Below, piece by piece: positions 28,301 to 40,001 of a stretch of 64,000 nt of DNA. Under the pieces are notes generated by a model. It worked only from the letters and a program-made list of their open reading frames with translations, made no database searches and was not told where the DNA came from. The DNA lies in contig JAVHKY010000035.1 of assembly GCA_035079385.1 (NCBI GenBank), positions 1,116,001-1,180,000 of the forward strand. The letters run 5' to 3'. This DNA is from Aspidiotus rigidus (Eukaryota > Arthropoda > Insecta > Hemiptera > Diaspididae). The position numbers and the translations under genes are program-made. The stretch's first letter is position 1, and each line of letters begins with the position of its first letter.

Positions 28301-31300
28301 TTTTTTTCTCACCCTATTTTTTGAAAACCAAAAATTTGCCAATTTTTGACGTCGGTGTGAGATAATAAGCGCGTTGCCTGCGTACCGCGGCGAGTGTCTG
28401 TGAAAGCTCGGAGGAAAATTCGGGGAGGGGAATTGTAGGGCAGGTTATCGATCGGTTGGAAACTGCCATGACCGTGACTACATTAAATATCATGTTAGAA
28501 AATTTTCAAAGAATTGCGCGGGTAGTATCGCTTATTGTATATCGTGTTCGCTCTTTTCGTTCGGTGGTTTACAATCTTCCGATCGTGTCGAACGAGTGAA
28601 AAGAATATCTTGTAAACAGTTTTCTTTTCTTTCGTTATCAATTTTAAATGTTTGTAGTGTAGTTCGCCTTTGCGCCCCCTGCGTCGTAAGTTCTGCATCA
28701 TTATTATTGAATTTTAAAATGTTTATTTTCGGTATTGTCTCGTAAACTGTCTTCTAATTATCGTTTTTCACCCATTTCTTTCGTGTGAATTGTGTAAATA
28801 AGGATGAAATAACCTTCGCGAATTCTTTCCATTTGGTGGTCAATTTTCAATGACGTGAGAATATATCGGTTCGCTTATATAGAGTACGTACATACATAAT
28901 GCACAGCCCATACTGTAATGGGAACGAGACGAGACAATAGACCTTGTATATCGTATGAATGTGCTCTCTTTTTTGTCCCATTTATCACTAGTATTTTCAC
29001 GGTTTTCCGTCATCGATATGGGAAAGATTCTCCCACCGGATAATGACTTGGAGCAATCTCATTATGGATGTGCACGCTAACACGTTTATTTTTACCGGTG
29101 ACAGTCCCATCGTAAAAATTTTCTTCACCGCATTCGTAGTTGTCCAAACTTCTTACCTAATTAGCGTGTTTTCCAATCATCTTTCGTATCCCTTGTTCTC
29201 GTACGTCTGCAGTTTTTTTGCGCTCTCGTGCGAAGGCCGTCTACGAAGATAAGAGCGTGAACTGTAAATTTTTTATCGTTTTTTTTTTCTTCCTATATCT
29301 CTTGGAAGAACGTGCGCTTCAATAGAGGTTTCTTATTCTCGTTATGAGCATTTCTGACTCGAAATACGGTCGTAAAAGTTTTTAAACATTGTAAAGTAAC
29401 GCATCAATTGTAACTTTATAACAGGCGCTAGCTTTGTTTCGCACGTCATTTATGAACCTCGTGATAGAAATAAAGTCAGTGATTACGGGCTAACAAAATT
29501 GCAAAAAACGCAATGATAGGCTCACTCACACCTACTAAATTCGTGTGCAAAATCCTCTTTACCTCTCGTGCGTATCATATGTTTATCTAATCTCTCGTGG
29601 TATTTTTGAAAAGAAAAAATCGCAGACTCCGGGTGCGTTACGCGTAAGTGAACTTCTTCAACACACCGATTTCCTTGAGGGGGCGGAGGCGCACATGCGT
29701 TGTGCGTGGGTAGCCCCACAATTTTGACATAATCTTTGCAAGACCCTACCCACAATTCCTGAATTTGCGTCCACACCTTTTAACCTAAGCCCATCTCTGT
29801 TAGCCGGATCCGTGTAGTTGGAAGAAAAGTTGAAGCCCCTTGCTCGGACGTCACTCCTCCACTCCGATTGAACTTGCCCTGGTACACACTGTCCTGATGA
29901 TGTCATAGGCTAGGAAAGGGGATCTGAAGTGGACATTGGCGAATGTGGGGATGGTGGGTGATCTCAACCTGACATCGGACCTCTAATCGGGATTGACTTC
30001 AACGTATAAACAAATATCAGTATGTGCGGACCCTCGTAAAATCTATGCCTATCGATATAAAGCTTTTCTCCTTCATTCCATACTTTATATTTTGGTTGGA
30101 TGAAAGCACGGCGGTGACATTATCAAGACTGATTAATGTAGCTGCCAAAACCCAAAGGTCTCGTATTCTTAAGTACAATCTACCCTTCCCTGCCTCTCTT
30201 ACTCAAAAATTCCCTGTCAAGAAATTCCTTTAATTCCCGGAAATGTTCGACTGCGGTATGAAAATGAAATCTTGCATGAAACCATTTATACCCGCAATAA
30301 AAAAAACCTTGTCAAGTCTTTTTATGTACGAGTATGAACAGGGAACTTGTTCCATGAAAGGAGGGAGAAGGGGCTGCCATCCAGCAAAAACTGACGAACC
30401 CTGATTTAATTAGACTCTGGAGAAGATTTTCCCCTTTTCTCCTTCTCTTTTTTTTTGTCTCGGGGGCAAAATAGACTCTGAAAACTTTGGAATATTAAGC
30501 TGTATAGGGATGGAGAACTTGAGAAATGTAGAATTTCGAATTATATGTGACAGAAGAGGGCTCGGGGAAATTTGAATTCAATTCTCAATATCGAAACCAA
30601 ATTCGTCCCGTAGAACAGGCTCCCCAAATTTCTCGTGCAAGCTTGTTGAGGAAGGTCATCACGAAGTCTGTGACTCCATTAGCATCACTCCTTCTCTTTC
30701 ATCTGATAAGATATTTTCGTATCAGTAACTTTTGATGAAGAGTTTGTTTGGATACCATGGTACAAATTATATTGCCGTGTATTTCAAAATTTTGTGGAAT
30801 GTTTATGTATGCGTGTACAAAGAATCCAAAATGATATTAAATATTCTTCGAGGTATTTATGTGTGTAGCGCATTAGCTTAAAGGCTCCCACGCCCTCACG
30901 TCTACTTTTGATGATGTAGAAATTGAGAGCTTGAACCGGAGGAATCGAGAAAATTTTCTCGAGATGATATTTAGAGGAAAACTCTGAAATTAGAATTTGG
31001 AAAAATTTTCGGCAGCCCTAACTATAATAGACAATGAAGAATAATCGTCTTAATCCTAAAATTATAAGATACTGCGGGCTTTTGTTTTTCTTCCTGATAG
31101 TTGGAAGTTTTTTAGCAAACGTTGACGTTTTTCCCTCGGTAAATTTCATCGAAAGACGATAATCTTGTCGTTAAGACATAAGTAAAGAGAAACACATATT
31201 TTTTCTCTTCATTCATTCTTACGCGAGAAGCAAGGTCGTACGAGAAGGCCTTGAATTGGAACGACTAGAGTAATTTGTGGATCCCGTGAGAGATGAAAAA

Positions 31301-32290
31301 TTTCGGTATGACTCACTCGGATTAACTTGTTGTTGGACTTGTTTTAAATTACAGTAGATTCCTGTGGCAATAATTTTCCACTCTCTCTGGCCTATATCTT
31401 GCTGCATTCTAGGTATTGATTTTAAAGATGTACCTATTTTGCGATGTATGTAATTATCGAAAATTTTTTCGTTGGAATTCATCAGCCAGGAAAATTCTAG
31501 AAATCAGCAGCTGATTAAAAATTTCCACAATGTACCTAGTTATTGGATGTATTCCAGTGGTGTGGCATTTCGATACTCGCAAATCGAAGGAAAAATTTTC
31601 GTTGGTGTCGTGTAATAATTTTCCAGATCACTCTTACGGAAAAATTTACGTCATCCAATGGGAATAGGCCCGGATTACTGTGTCAATTTGAGGAATTATA
31701 CTGATGGTACAAATTCACGAGTTAATTATCTGGCTTCTAATAACAGAGTGAATTTTGAAAATTATTCTTTTCCAGTTAGTTGAACTCTGTCATAATTACG
31801 AAGTCATTAAACATTTAGAGGGAAAAAACTCATGAAACAATCGAGAATACAAAAATTTTTTGTTTTTATCGAGTCGTCCTGGGTCGTGATTCTATCTTTC
31901 TATCGTGAGTTTATAACTCGTAGCAGAAGCTTTGAAAAGGCCTGTTTAATTTTGTTCAAGATAGAAGATGAACGACTGGATTCGCTCTAGGACTGAATAG
32001 GACATAAAAAAAACGGACTTCTAGTTCCCTCGACATAGATTTTTGGTTTAAAGAAAGACTATTGAAATCGAATTCAAAAACTCGATCGTTTTAGAATGAC
32101 TTTTCTTCTGCAAACTGATCTGCTCTTTTCTATCACAGTTCATGATTGCGATATCACGTGAAATCCATAGAACAGGTTACCTGCACTCCTCGATTTTCTC
32201 CGTTAATGAACTTTGGCGTGTTTTATGTATTCACTCGACTTCCGTCGCCCAATTTTTAAATTTGCATCCTTACGTATGCAGCGACTCTTG
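25361..32290. other. Long gene-poor region
   Basis: Nearly 7 kb without a supported gene. It probably begins with the GCSH 3' UTR. A GC-richer patch lies at 28.36-28.46 kb and an AATAAA at 29468-29473, so an unrecognised UTR or non-coding transcript is possible. Short frames, for example at 29.5-29.9 kb on both strands, have no recognisable domain. Confidence 0.35.
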
Positions 32291-32294
32291 AGAC

Positions 32295-33240
32295 GTGAAA
32301 AAATTCCCACTTCTGACCTACATAATCATATATACATTATACATGTTTACTCTACTCCCACTAGTTTTCAAATCAACGAAAGAGGGAAATGACGTCAACC
32401 TGAAAGACCCCGTCCTGATCTCTATGCTCCCCCTCCATAAAGTTCCAAGTCCCTACTCAATAACGGTACATATCTCCTAATTTTTTCAAGCACCTTCTAC
32501 ATTGAGGATACAAATTCGAAATTTTGATTAGTTAGCTTAGACGAGTACTTTCGGGTTTTACCCCGTCATCAGTTGTATCGCTAATAGAAAACAAGAAAAG
32601 ACTTAAACATTGGTTCTTCTAATCTTATCGGATACAACCATGCTGTGCCGTGATTGTGTTGTGTTTCTATTGGCTACCAGGTGTGCTGTTATCTTATTAG
32701 TCAGTTCTGTCCTTCCTCTCTCGTTCAATCATCAGCTAATAATTGTTTTTTAAAATCACTGAATGCAATACAGTCTGCTGGCTGGAGCTCTGCGCACCAG
32801 CCTTACGTTCAGCCTATGCGCTGAAGGGCAGTTCATTAGTGAATTTCACAAAAGTATTTTTGGTCATTACCCTATTATCAATTGTGCAGCTACTGAAGAA
32901 CAAGCCCTCGAACTGGAGTTTTACAGTCACATCAATGTCATGTGGTGAATGGGGATTGGTTCACTCTTTTAGCGTATCAATTCTTAGAATATAGAACACT
33001 GTAATCTCATTGGCTATAATAATATGCTGGTTTGTGATTGGGGTATTCCTCGGACATATGTGCTAAGTTTCTATTGGTTACCAGTTTTGCTGCCATCTTA
33101 TTGGTCGGTTCTGTTCTTTCTCTCTCGTCTAATAATGAAGCCCAGAAGCCGAATAATCTTTTGCTGTCAAATGTGATTACATTCTTCAAGACGTGGATTT
33201 TCTTTCTGAAATGCTGAGCTGCGAGTTCACCTGGCCCAGT
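32295..33240. mobile_element. Penelope-like element tail fragments
   Basis: This piece shares several blocks with other copies in the window. CTGATCTYTRTGCTCCCCCT (32414) is also found at 60130. The GTACTTTYGGGT...CATCAGTTGTATCG block (32544-32582) is also at 60247. The ATTGGCTACCAG...CTTATTGGTCGGTTCTGT block (32670 and 33072) recurs at 33.8, 46.6, 60.4 and 63.1 kb. It therefore represents the 3' untranslated part of the Penelope-like family, at least twice over, without coding sequence. It also supplies the uninterrupted paralogue of the Polinton insertion site (32396-32435). Confidence 0.6.
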
Positions 33241-33560
33241 TTATACCAGAGCAGTGTGCTGAAGTTATACTAGGTTTATACTTGGTGTGCGCACCTTTAT
33301 ACTTGGTCTAAACAATTCTAGGCCTCTACTAGGCTACAACAGAGCTAGTATAAAACTTGCATACTCTTTAGCAGGTCTTCCTAGTATAGCTTTATGGTAG
33401 GCTTATACTAGATCGACACAATTTTGTACAGTGTGCAGAATAAAAGGCTTCAAAACCTAGTTTTAAACTAGGTGTAGGCTCCCCCCCCCCCTTCCCGAAC
33501 ACTTTTTGTTCTATGCCGTTTATACTACCTGTATACTGGGAGTGCAGTATACTAATGTTA
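33240..33560. repeat. Degenerate CTAGTATA-rich short repeat
   Basis: Many variants of TATACTAGG, TTATACTTGG and CTAGTATA at irregular spacing, followed by an 11-bp C-tract at 33481. Related sequence occurs at 37.19-37.29 kb and 46.45-46.51 kb, so it is a dispersed family rather than a local slip. Confidence 0.5.
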
Positions 33561-33695
33561 TACCAGGAAAAAAGGTTTTCCAAATGCACAAATCTACTTT
33601 ATTAGTTGCTTCAGGTGTTATCCCATCATGAGTTGTGTCGCAACTGGAGAACAAGGCCTTAACCATGAGTTTTTATAGTATAACACTGTGATCTT

Positions 33696-33858
33696 ATTGG
33701 CTATAACAATTCTGTGTTGTGATTGGTTCACTTCTTAGAAACTTATTCTTACAATATGTGGTCTTATTGGCTAAAACATACTGCTTAGTGAATTGTTCAA
33801 TCTATCGTCCTAAATGCTGCGTTTTTATTGGCTACCTGGTTTTCTGCCGTCTCATTGG
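33696..33858. promoter_or_regulatory. Cluster of five CCAAT (ATTGG) boxes in the Penelope-like tail
   Basis: ATTGG occurs at 33696, 33722, 33766, 33827 and 33854, in the contexts ATTGGCTA or GATTGGTT. That is five in 163 bp, far above chance in AT-rich DNA. The same words recur in every tail copy of this family in the window. CCAAT boxes are NF-Y sites in animal promoters. Whether these act as a promoter is an inference. Confidence 0.5.
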
Positions 33859-34022
33859 TTGGTTCTGTTCTTCTTCTCTCGTTCAATCACCAGGCCGAAA
33901 AATTTTCCGCTGTCAAATGTGATTACATTGTTCAAGAGGCAGGCTTTCTTCCTCTTGGCTTTTGCAATCTCCATTCGTTTCCAGAGTTTTCTTCTCTTTG
34001 TGCGATTCTCTACATGTATGAC

Positions 34023-34715
34023 TTAAAATATTCCCTCTCCATCGTGGTGTTCTTCGTTACAGTGTTTCCCAAACAGTGACTTGCCATCTTCTTTCTCCCT
34101 CGACTTTGTGTGCTCCTTTTTCCTGATCTCACACTTTCTCTCAGTCTCACCGATATAGATGCCCTCGCACTGTTTACAACTGAGCTTGCACACTCCGCTC
34201 AAGCTTTCCTTGTCCTTTTGTTCCGTCTGGTCACTGCTGATTTTCTTCACCATGGGTTGGTTATTCTGGATACCCACATTTACATCGTAGCCATTGAATT
34301 CCTTTATCACCTTGTTTGTGTACTTTCCTATGTATGGTATCGATCCGGAGTACTTTCTCACTATGCCCTCATGGGTTCCTTTCTTCGTTTCCATTTTCCC
34401 AAAGACTCCATCCACCACGCCTCTACGGTAGCAATTGGCTTCTGCGATCTGCTTTACTATCTCAATCTCTTTTCTCTTCTCTTCGTTGTTCTTGAGGACA
34501 GAAATTGCTCGATAGCAGTAGTGCTGGATTGCCTCCAACTTGTGCCTGGGGTGGTGGTAGGAGTCATTTGGGATGATGGTGTCAGTATGCGTCGGCTTCC
34601 TGTAGATCTTGTATTCTATCCTATTGTTCTCCAGTGTGAGTGTAAGGTTCAAATAGTCGATGGTCTCAGTGCTTTTTCCCACTGTAAATTTGATGCTCTC
34701 ATTCGTCGCGTTCAT
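34023..34715 (-). pseudogene. Penelope-like C-terminal GIY-YIG endonuclease segment
   Basis: The frame has 230 codons. The N-terminal part resembles the reverse transcriptase thumb and linker (DYLNLTLTLENNRIEYKIYR). The C-terminal part is the nuclease: KLSCKQCEGIYIGETERK carries the GIY and YIG elements and a CxxC pair, and KHCNEEHHDGEGIF carries the downstream Cys/His cluster of animal Penelope-like nucleases. The end of the protein is out of frame after the last block, compared with the sister copy at 39.4-39.7 kb that ends at a proper stop. Confidence 0.78.
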
Positions 34716-34739
34716 TTCTGAAAGGAATAGATCTACCTA

Positions 34740-35334
34740 TCTATCAGTGCCTGACCACACAATTAGGATATCATCTGCATATCTAGCCCAGTGTTTGATC
34801 GAGTTTCTGAACCTGCTGCCCTTCAATATCTTGTTTTCCATATCATTCGTGAAAATCTCCGCCAGTATGGGTGACAGTGGTGATCGCATCGCAAGTCCCC
34901 TTTCCTGACTGTAGAACCTGGCTCAAGATCTCTTCCACTATGTTGGCGTACTTCGTCCCATTGGGGTTCCCATCGTATCTGTTGTTTTTGAGCGGAGTGA
35001 GAAGTTCCTCCTTTGGTATGGTACCAAACATGTTTGCCACATCAAAGGATATCAGCTTGTCGTTACTCTTGATTTCCGAATTGTCCAGTTGCTCAATCAG
35101 CTCTCCGTTGTTTCTGATACTTCGTCTGGGTGCAACCTGATAGTTTTCTTTCAGGAATGTGGCTACGATCTTCGCTGTCTTGTAGCATGGTGATTGAATG
35201 CTGTTCATCAGGGGTCTCATCAGACGTTTCGCTTTGTGGAGTATTACAAGCCCCTTGAGTTTCGGTGTAACCGGGTTCATCTCAAGTGTCCTTCCATTGC
35301 CGAGCACATTGTTCCGTTTCAGCACAGCTTTCAT
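34740..35334 (-). pseudogene. Penelope-like reverse transcriptase domain (broken)
   Basis: The 163-codon frame 35334-34843 includes KLKGLVILHKAKRLMRP and the catalytic-A region KLISFDVANMFGTIPKEE (Asp of motif A). The catalytic YADDILIVWSG motif lies in a different frame at about 34790-34755. A frameshift therefore falls between them near 34880-34850. The motif spacing is normal for the family. Without a repaired frame no active enzyme is expected. Confidence 0.8.
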
Positions 35335-36357
35335 ATTTCTGTGTTGGGTCCTTTGTCAGTTCTTGGTATCCATTCACTGCGATGTACGACTCCATTTTTG
35401 GGTGCAGTCCTCCTTCTCGATTACCACCACCATGTTGCCTTTGTTCTCCTTTGTCAAAATCAGGTTGTTCTGTTGGATCTTCTTTTGTAGATTTGTGACC
35501 TTCCTCTGCATTACTTGCGTTCTGTCATTGGTTCGGCACATATTCTCTTTGATGCCCAACCTTTCCCAACTTCGGTCCGGGCTTCTGGTCTCACGTTGTG
35601 TTTCATGGTTTGGATTACTTATCGCAGCTAATGGCCATACTTTCAAGCTTACTCTGGTTCAGCCTCTCTGGCTGCACGTACTTGATGCCTTTGCTCAGCA
35701 GTCTTCTTTCTTCTTCTGTGAAGGTGACGCTTGATAGGTTCTCGGTCTGGGAGCAAAGTTGTGCTCAGCTCTCACTGTCTCTTCCTTTCCTTCTTCCGGG
35801 TCAGTTCGGCAAGCTCTGTTTTGTTTGGGCTTCCACTCGTTTTCCCACATAGTCCTCTGCTTTCTTCCCCTCTCCTCCTTTTTCGAATATCATTTCTTCA
35901 AATTCTAGCGGGTGGAGTAACCTGGACAGATGGAAATATTGATCATACAGTAAACCATTCAGCCTGGTGATTTTCTTTTAGAGTTCACTAATTTCGTTCT
36001 TCACTCTCAATCTTTCGGCTTGCATCTTGGTGCGTTTCACTGCTGCGCTGTTTCCTGGTAGCCTGATCGTAGCTTCCTGTATAGGTCTAGTATTTGTGAC
36101 CTCATCAGATAGGTCTAGTATTTGTGAGCCACCAAATGGTAGTGGCTTGAAATATTCTAAAAAATCCAAAAGGGGGCCGAACGAGCGAAAGGTGGCTCAC
36201 TCGCGTGTCCAGAACAAGAAGGTGGTACTCCCAGATGAAGCAAAGCAAGTATGATAAAAACGAATTAGTAGGCTACCTTATAAAAGACATAAAATATGAT
36301 CTTCATTTATTTGGATACGCCGGAACATATCTTTTTTTCTTATCTCCATGCGGTTTT

Positions 36358-36960
36358 CTACGTTCTTCTTTGCAGTATTTGCCAAACAGTGACTAGCCAT
36401 CTTCTTCCTCCTTTAATGTTTCGTGCTCCTTTCTCTAGATGTAACAGTGCCTTGGCAATGTTCGAACTTACTGAGCTTGTACAGTCGCTCAAGTTTCCCT
36501 TGTTCTTTTCTCTCGTCTGGTCGTTGTTTATTCTCTTTACTATGAGTGGGTTGTCATGGATGCCTACACTCACATCATAACCGCTAAACGCCTCCATCTC
36601 CTTGTTTGTGTACTTTCCTGTGTATGGTATTGATTCGGAGTATTTTCTATGAATTTCCTTCTCTGCTTTCATTTTCCCAAGGACTTCCTCAACCAATGCA
36701 ATCTGCATTTACTATCTCAATTTATTTCCTCTTCTCTTCATTGTTCTTCGGGGCGCGGTAGAAATTCCTCAGTATAGTACTAGTTCTGAATCGCCGCTGA
36801 CTTGTATCTCAGGAGGTGATAGGAGTCGTTTGGGATGATGGGGTGTCCGTGTACGTTGGTTTCTAGATTGTATTCTATCCTGTTCATCTCCAGTGTATGT
36901 ATTAGGTCCAAATAGTTTATGGTGCCTCATTGCCCTTTTCTAATCGCTCAAGTCCAACTT
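36358..36960 (-). pseudogene. Penelope-like element, copy B (fragment)
   Basis: The minus-strand frame 36708-36358 repeats the linker seen in copy A (SIPYTGKYTNKEMEAFSGYDV, then GIHDNPLIVKRINNDQT) and breaks inside the nuclease, whose GIY motif is lost. DNA up to about 36960 continues the upstream linker. It lies tandem to copy A in the same orientation and is 5'-truncated. Confidence 0.7.
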
Positions 36961-39100
36961 CGTCGTAGATTTCCAACCCACCAGCAAAATCTTGATAGCT
37001 ATACTTTCTTCAAATCCCTCTTCCTCTGTACCCATTCGGTCCCGAACTTTTGACATTTTTAATATCTTTAGGAAATCCGCAAGGCCAAGTTCCCCCCACC
37101 CCATCCATTGATGGACTTGGAATCTCGAACCCTCGACCCAATCCAGAAATCTGATGGACCGAATTCGAGTTCCTTAGTCTTGGCATACATTATATGAGGC
37201 TAACTGTAGACTAGACTTGAACTAGCTTTTCTGAGTCCCCCCCCCCCCCCCCCGATACTAGGCTATACTAGGTCTAGCATGGAATATACTCGCGATTTAA
37301 TCCAGAAATCTGCTAGTCCGATAGAGAAAAGAAGAGGAATGTTGATGACATCATAGGCAAATTAAATTGTTGATGTCAAGAACTAATGACGTCACAAGAA
37401 AGTTTAAACGATTGATGTCTTTACTGTGGTTTTATCCGCTACCGAAAATTCACAAGTTCGGGACTGGGCTTCCTCTTTTTAATGTCTTTACCAGCATCGG
37501 TACCCCAGACGTCTGTTGGAAATTTGCAAGTCCAAATCTGAGTTGACCGCCACCCCCCCTCAGAAAATTTGTGATCCAGAATAGTTAGCTTATTGTACCA
37601 GACCAAGAGTGAGTCGCCGAAAGCTAGTTATCTGACGTCACAAAGAGGTTTAATCCAATTGATGTCTTTACTGTGCCTTTATATGCTATCGAAAATTATT
37701 TTGTATTAAAAATTGAAAGTCTCGTGAGTTATGCTTCAAGAATTACGTCCAGAAAACTCAGTAAAATACACATTTTCGTAATATGCTAGGAAGAAAGAGG
37801 GAGAGAGGTATAGAACCAGCGTCTTCTTCCTGTATCGCCTGAACGGCTCCCCCATAATTGACGTATTTAAATAATGGAAAACCACAATAAAAAAGTGATT
37901 TTATTCGTGGCCACTCTGTTATTGAATCGAAGTCCTGAGATTGCTATGCATGCAGTCAAAATGCTGTATGTCGATCGTTATCGAATGAACGCGTAAATTG
38001 AGAACGAAATTGAAGCAGAGAGGAGGTCAAGTTTAAAAAATTCAAACTCAACAACGAATTTATACGAAACGTATCGAATAGATTAGCGCGGAAATAGGAC
38101 GCAGCTTACTAACCTCTGTGACGTTTGTCACGATGCTGGTGTATTAGGTTCATTAATTTCTAAGGTAACAAAGCTTTCTGCTCATATTGTGTACCTCGTG
38201 AGATGAAAGTTGTGTTGATCCGAGCGCAATGCTCCTTACAATTTTGTTACTCGACGGAAAATTTTCAATTTTTTCCCTTTTTTTTAGTCGATTCAAGTTT
38301 AACTTGATTTTCGTGTCACATACGCGGTTCATAAACAAAAATACGCCATCGTATACAGGTATCGACCTCAAAGAAGGCGCGTAAAGAATCGAAAATAGAA
38401 TTGACGGATTTGTTTGTATGATTGACGTAAGCTCTCGAGTTTTGAATGAGAATTGTGTAAAATAGTCGCGGTCAATATTTCTTTTCTATTGTGTCGCAAG
38501 GTCTCCATTTATCCTCTTATGCGTCGACATTATCCATTCCTACGTACATACTCGCGAGAGTGGATTTTCTTCTTTTTTTTTCTTCGGAATGTTACGCATT
38601 CAATGATGCAGTACATAACTATACTTATCCAAACGAAAACGCCATTCCTAATTGAAAAGACTAGTGCGAATCGTATGAAAATCTTTGAATATTTGATCGA
38701 TTGTTCTTTTTTGTTTGGGGGGGGGGGCAGTCTTTATTGAAGATTATCAAAAGTACCTGTGTTTGGAAAATTCCTCTCAAAGGTACATATTCACTTTTTT
38801 TAATGGGAGGATGTAAAAACTTCCGATCATATTTCAAGTCCCATACTGGCTACTAGCAAAATTTTCCTAAGCTCCTTCTCGTATATAATCAGAAATCAAC
38901 ATTTTTCCCGTTCAACGGCTCATCAATTAGATGCATAGGAAGAGAAAAAGAGGACCCTAACATCGCTTGCGAGGTCACAAACTCTGGATTCAAGCGAGAG
39001 AGGGCTCGTGCTTTAGGGTTTCCTTTAGACACAAATTTTGAAATTGAGTCTTCGGGGTTTGTACGGATGTCGATTCGAGAACTAGGGAGGAGGCGGGTTC
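36961..39100. other. No gene seen; short C/G tracts
   Basis: Contains homopolymer C (37228-37252, interrupted) and G (about 38718-38728) tracts and a small CTAGTATA-type patch at 37.19-37.29 kb. No coding region is supported. Confidence 0.4.
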
Positions 39101-39149
39101 GCACTAAACTAGATCGTAATTGGCTCACTCTCAGAACATAGTAATTCTT

Positions 39150-39993
39150 ACAATATGGCACTGTGTTCTTGTTGGCCAAGATAATATGCTGTTTCGTGAT
39201 TGGTTCGCTCATTACCGCTGTCACCGATACTGGCGAAGATATTCATACAAGATATTAAAGGGCAGCAAAATAATTCAGAAACTCGATCAAACTCTGGGCC
39301 AAATATGTATGATACACAACTAGAAAGTACTCCGGATCTATACCATGTACAGGAAGGTACACAAATAAGGTAATAAAGGCGTTCAACGGCTTTGGTGTGA
39401 ATATGGGCGTCTATAATAACCCACCCATAGTGAAGAGAATCACGTATGGCCAGACGAAAGAAAAGGGTAAGGAAAGTTTGAGCGGAGTGTATAAGCTCAG
39501 TTGCAAACAGTGCGAAGGTATCTACATTGGTAAGACTGGGAGAAAGAAATGGGAGCACAAAACATTGAAAGAGAAAGAAGATGAGAAGTCACTACACTGT
39601 AACAAAGAACAGCACAATGGAGAAAGAATATTCGGAGAGAATTGTGCAAAGAGAAGGAAACTCTGGGAATGGATGGAGATTGTAAAGACAACGAGGAGAA
39701 AGCTAGCCTCTTGAACTCTGGAATCACGTTTGACCAAAAATTATTCAGCTTTGTGATTGGAGGAGAGAAAAAAAACAGAACCAACCAATAAGACGGCAGC
39801 AAACCTGGTAGTCAATAGAAACGCAACACATTGGTCAACATAGTTGACCAATCGCAAAGCAGCATGTCATAACCGATAAAACCACAGCGTCATCTTGTAA
39901 AAATTGATATTTTCTAAGAGTGGACCAATCACAATACACCATAGGATTACAGTGTTATACTATAACAACTCATGTTTAAGGCGTTCTTCTTTA
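39150..39993 (+). pseudogene. Penelope-like element, copy C (3' half, plus strand)
   Basis: The frame 39397-39714 encodes the end of the element protein: GVYNNPPIVKRITYGQTKEK, then KLSCKQCEGIYIGKTGRKK, ending KLAS and stop. The 5' side is internally deleted: RT-like sequence (39205-39300) jumps directly to the linker (about 39320). The CCAAT-rich tail runs to 39993, is interrupted by the hAT-type element, and resumes at 41780-41860. Confidence 0.75.
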
Positions 39994-40001
39994 GTGACAA
40001 C

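Larger units (their letters stand above)
33600..36250 (-). mobile_element. Penelope-like retroelement, copy A (degenerate but nearly full)
   Basis: The minus strand carries, in order, an N-terminal piece (around 36170-35640, including SSVTFTEEERRLLSKGIKYV), the reverse transcriptase (35334 to about 34740), a linker, and the GIY-YIG nuclease (34715-34023). A CCAAT-rich 3' tail follows to about 33600. This gene order, with reverse transcriptase followed by GIY-YIG, is specific to Penelope-like elements. Several frameshifts separate the blocks, so it is not autonomous. Confidence 0.8.

Noticed and set aside
29522..29906. Overlapping frames on both strands near 29.7 kb
   Set aside because: No domain, splice signals or codon pattern that would support a gene.
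34110..34721. 203-codon plus-strand frame
   Set aside because: Antisense shadow of the Penelope-like nuclease frame.
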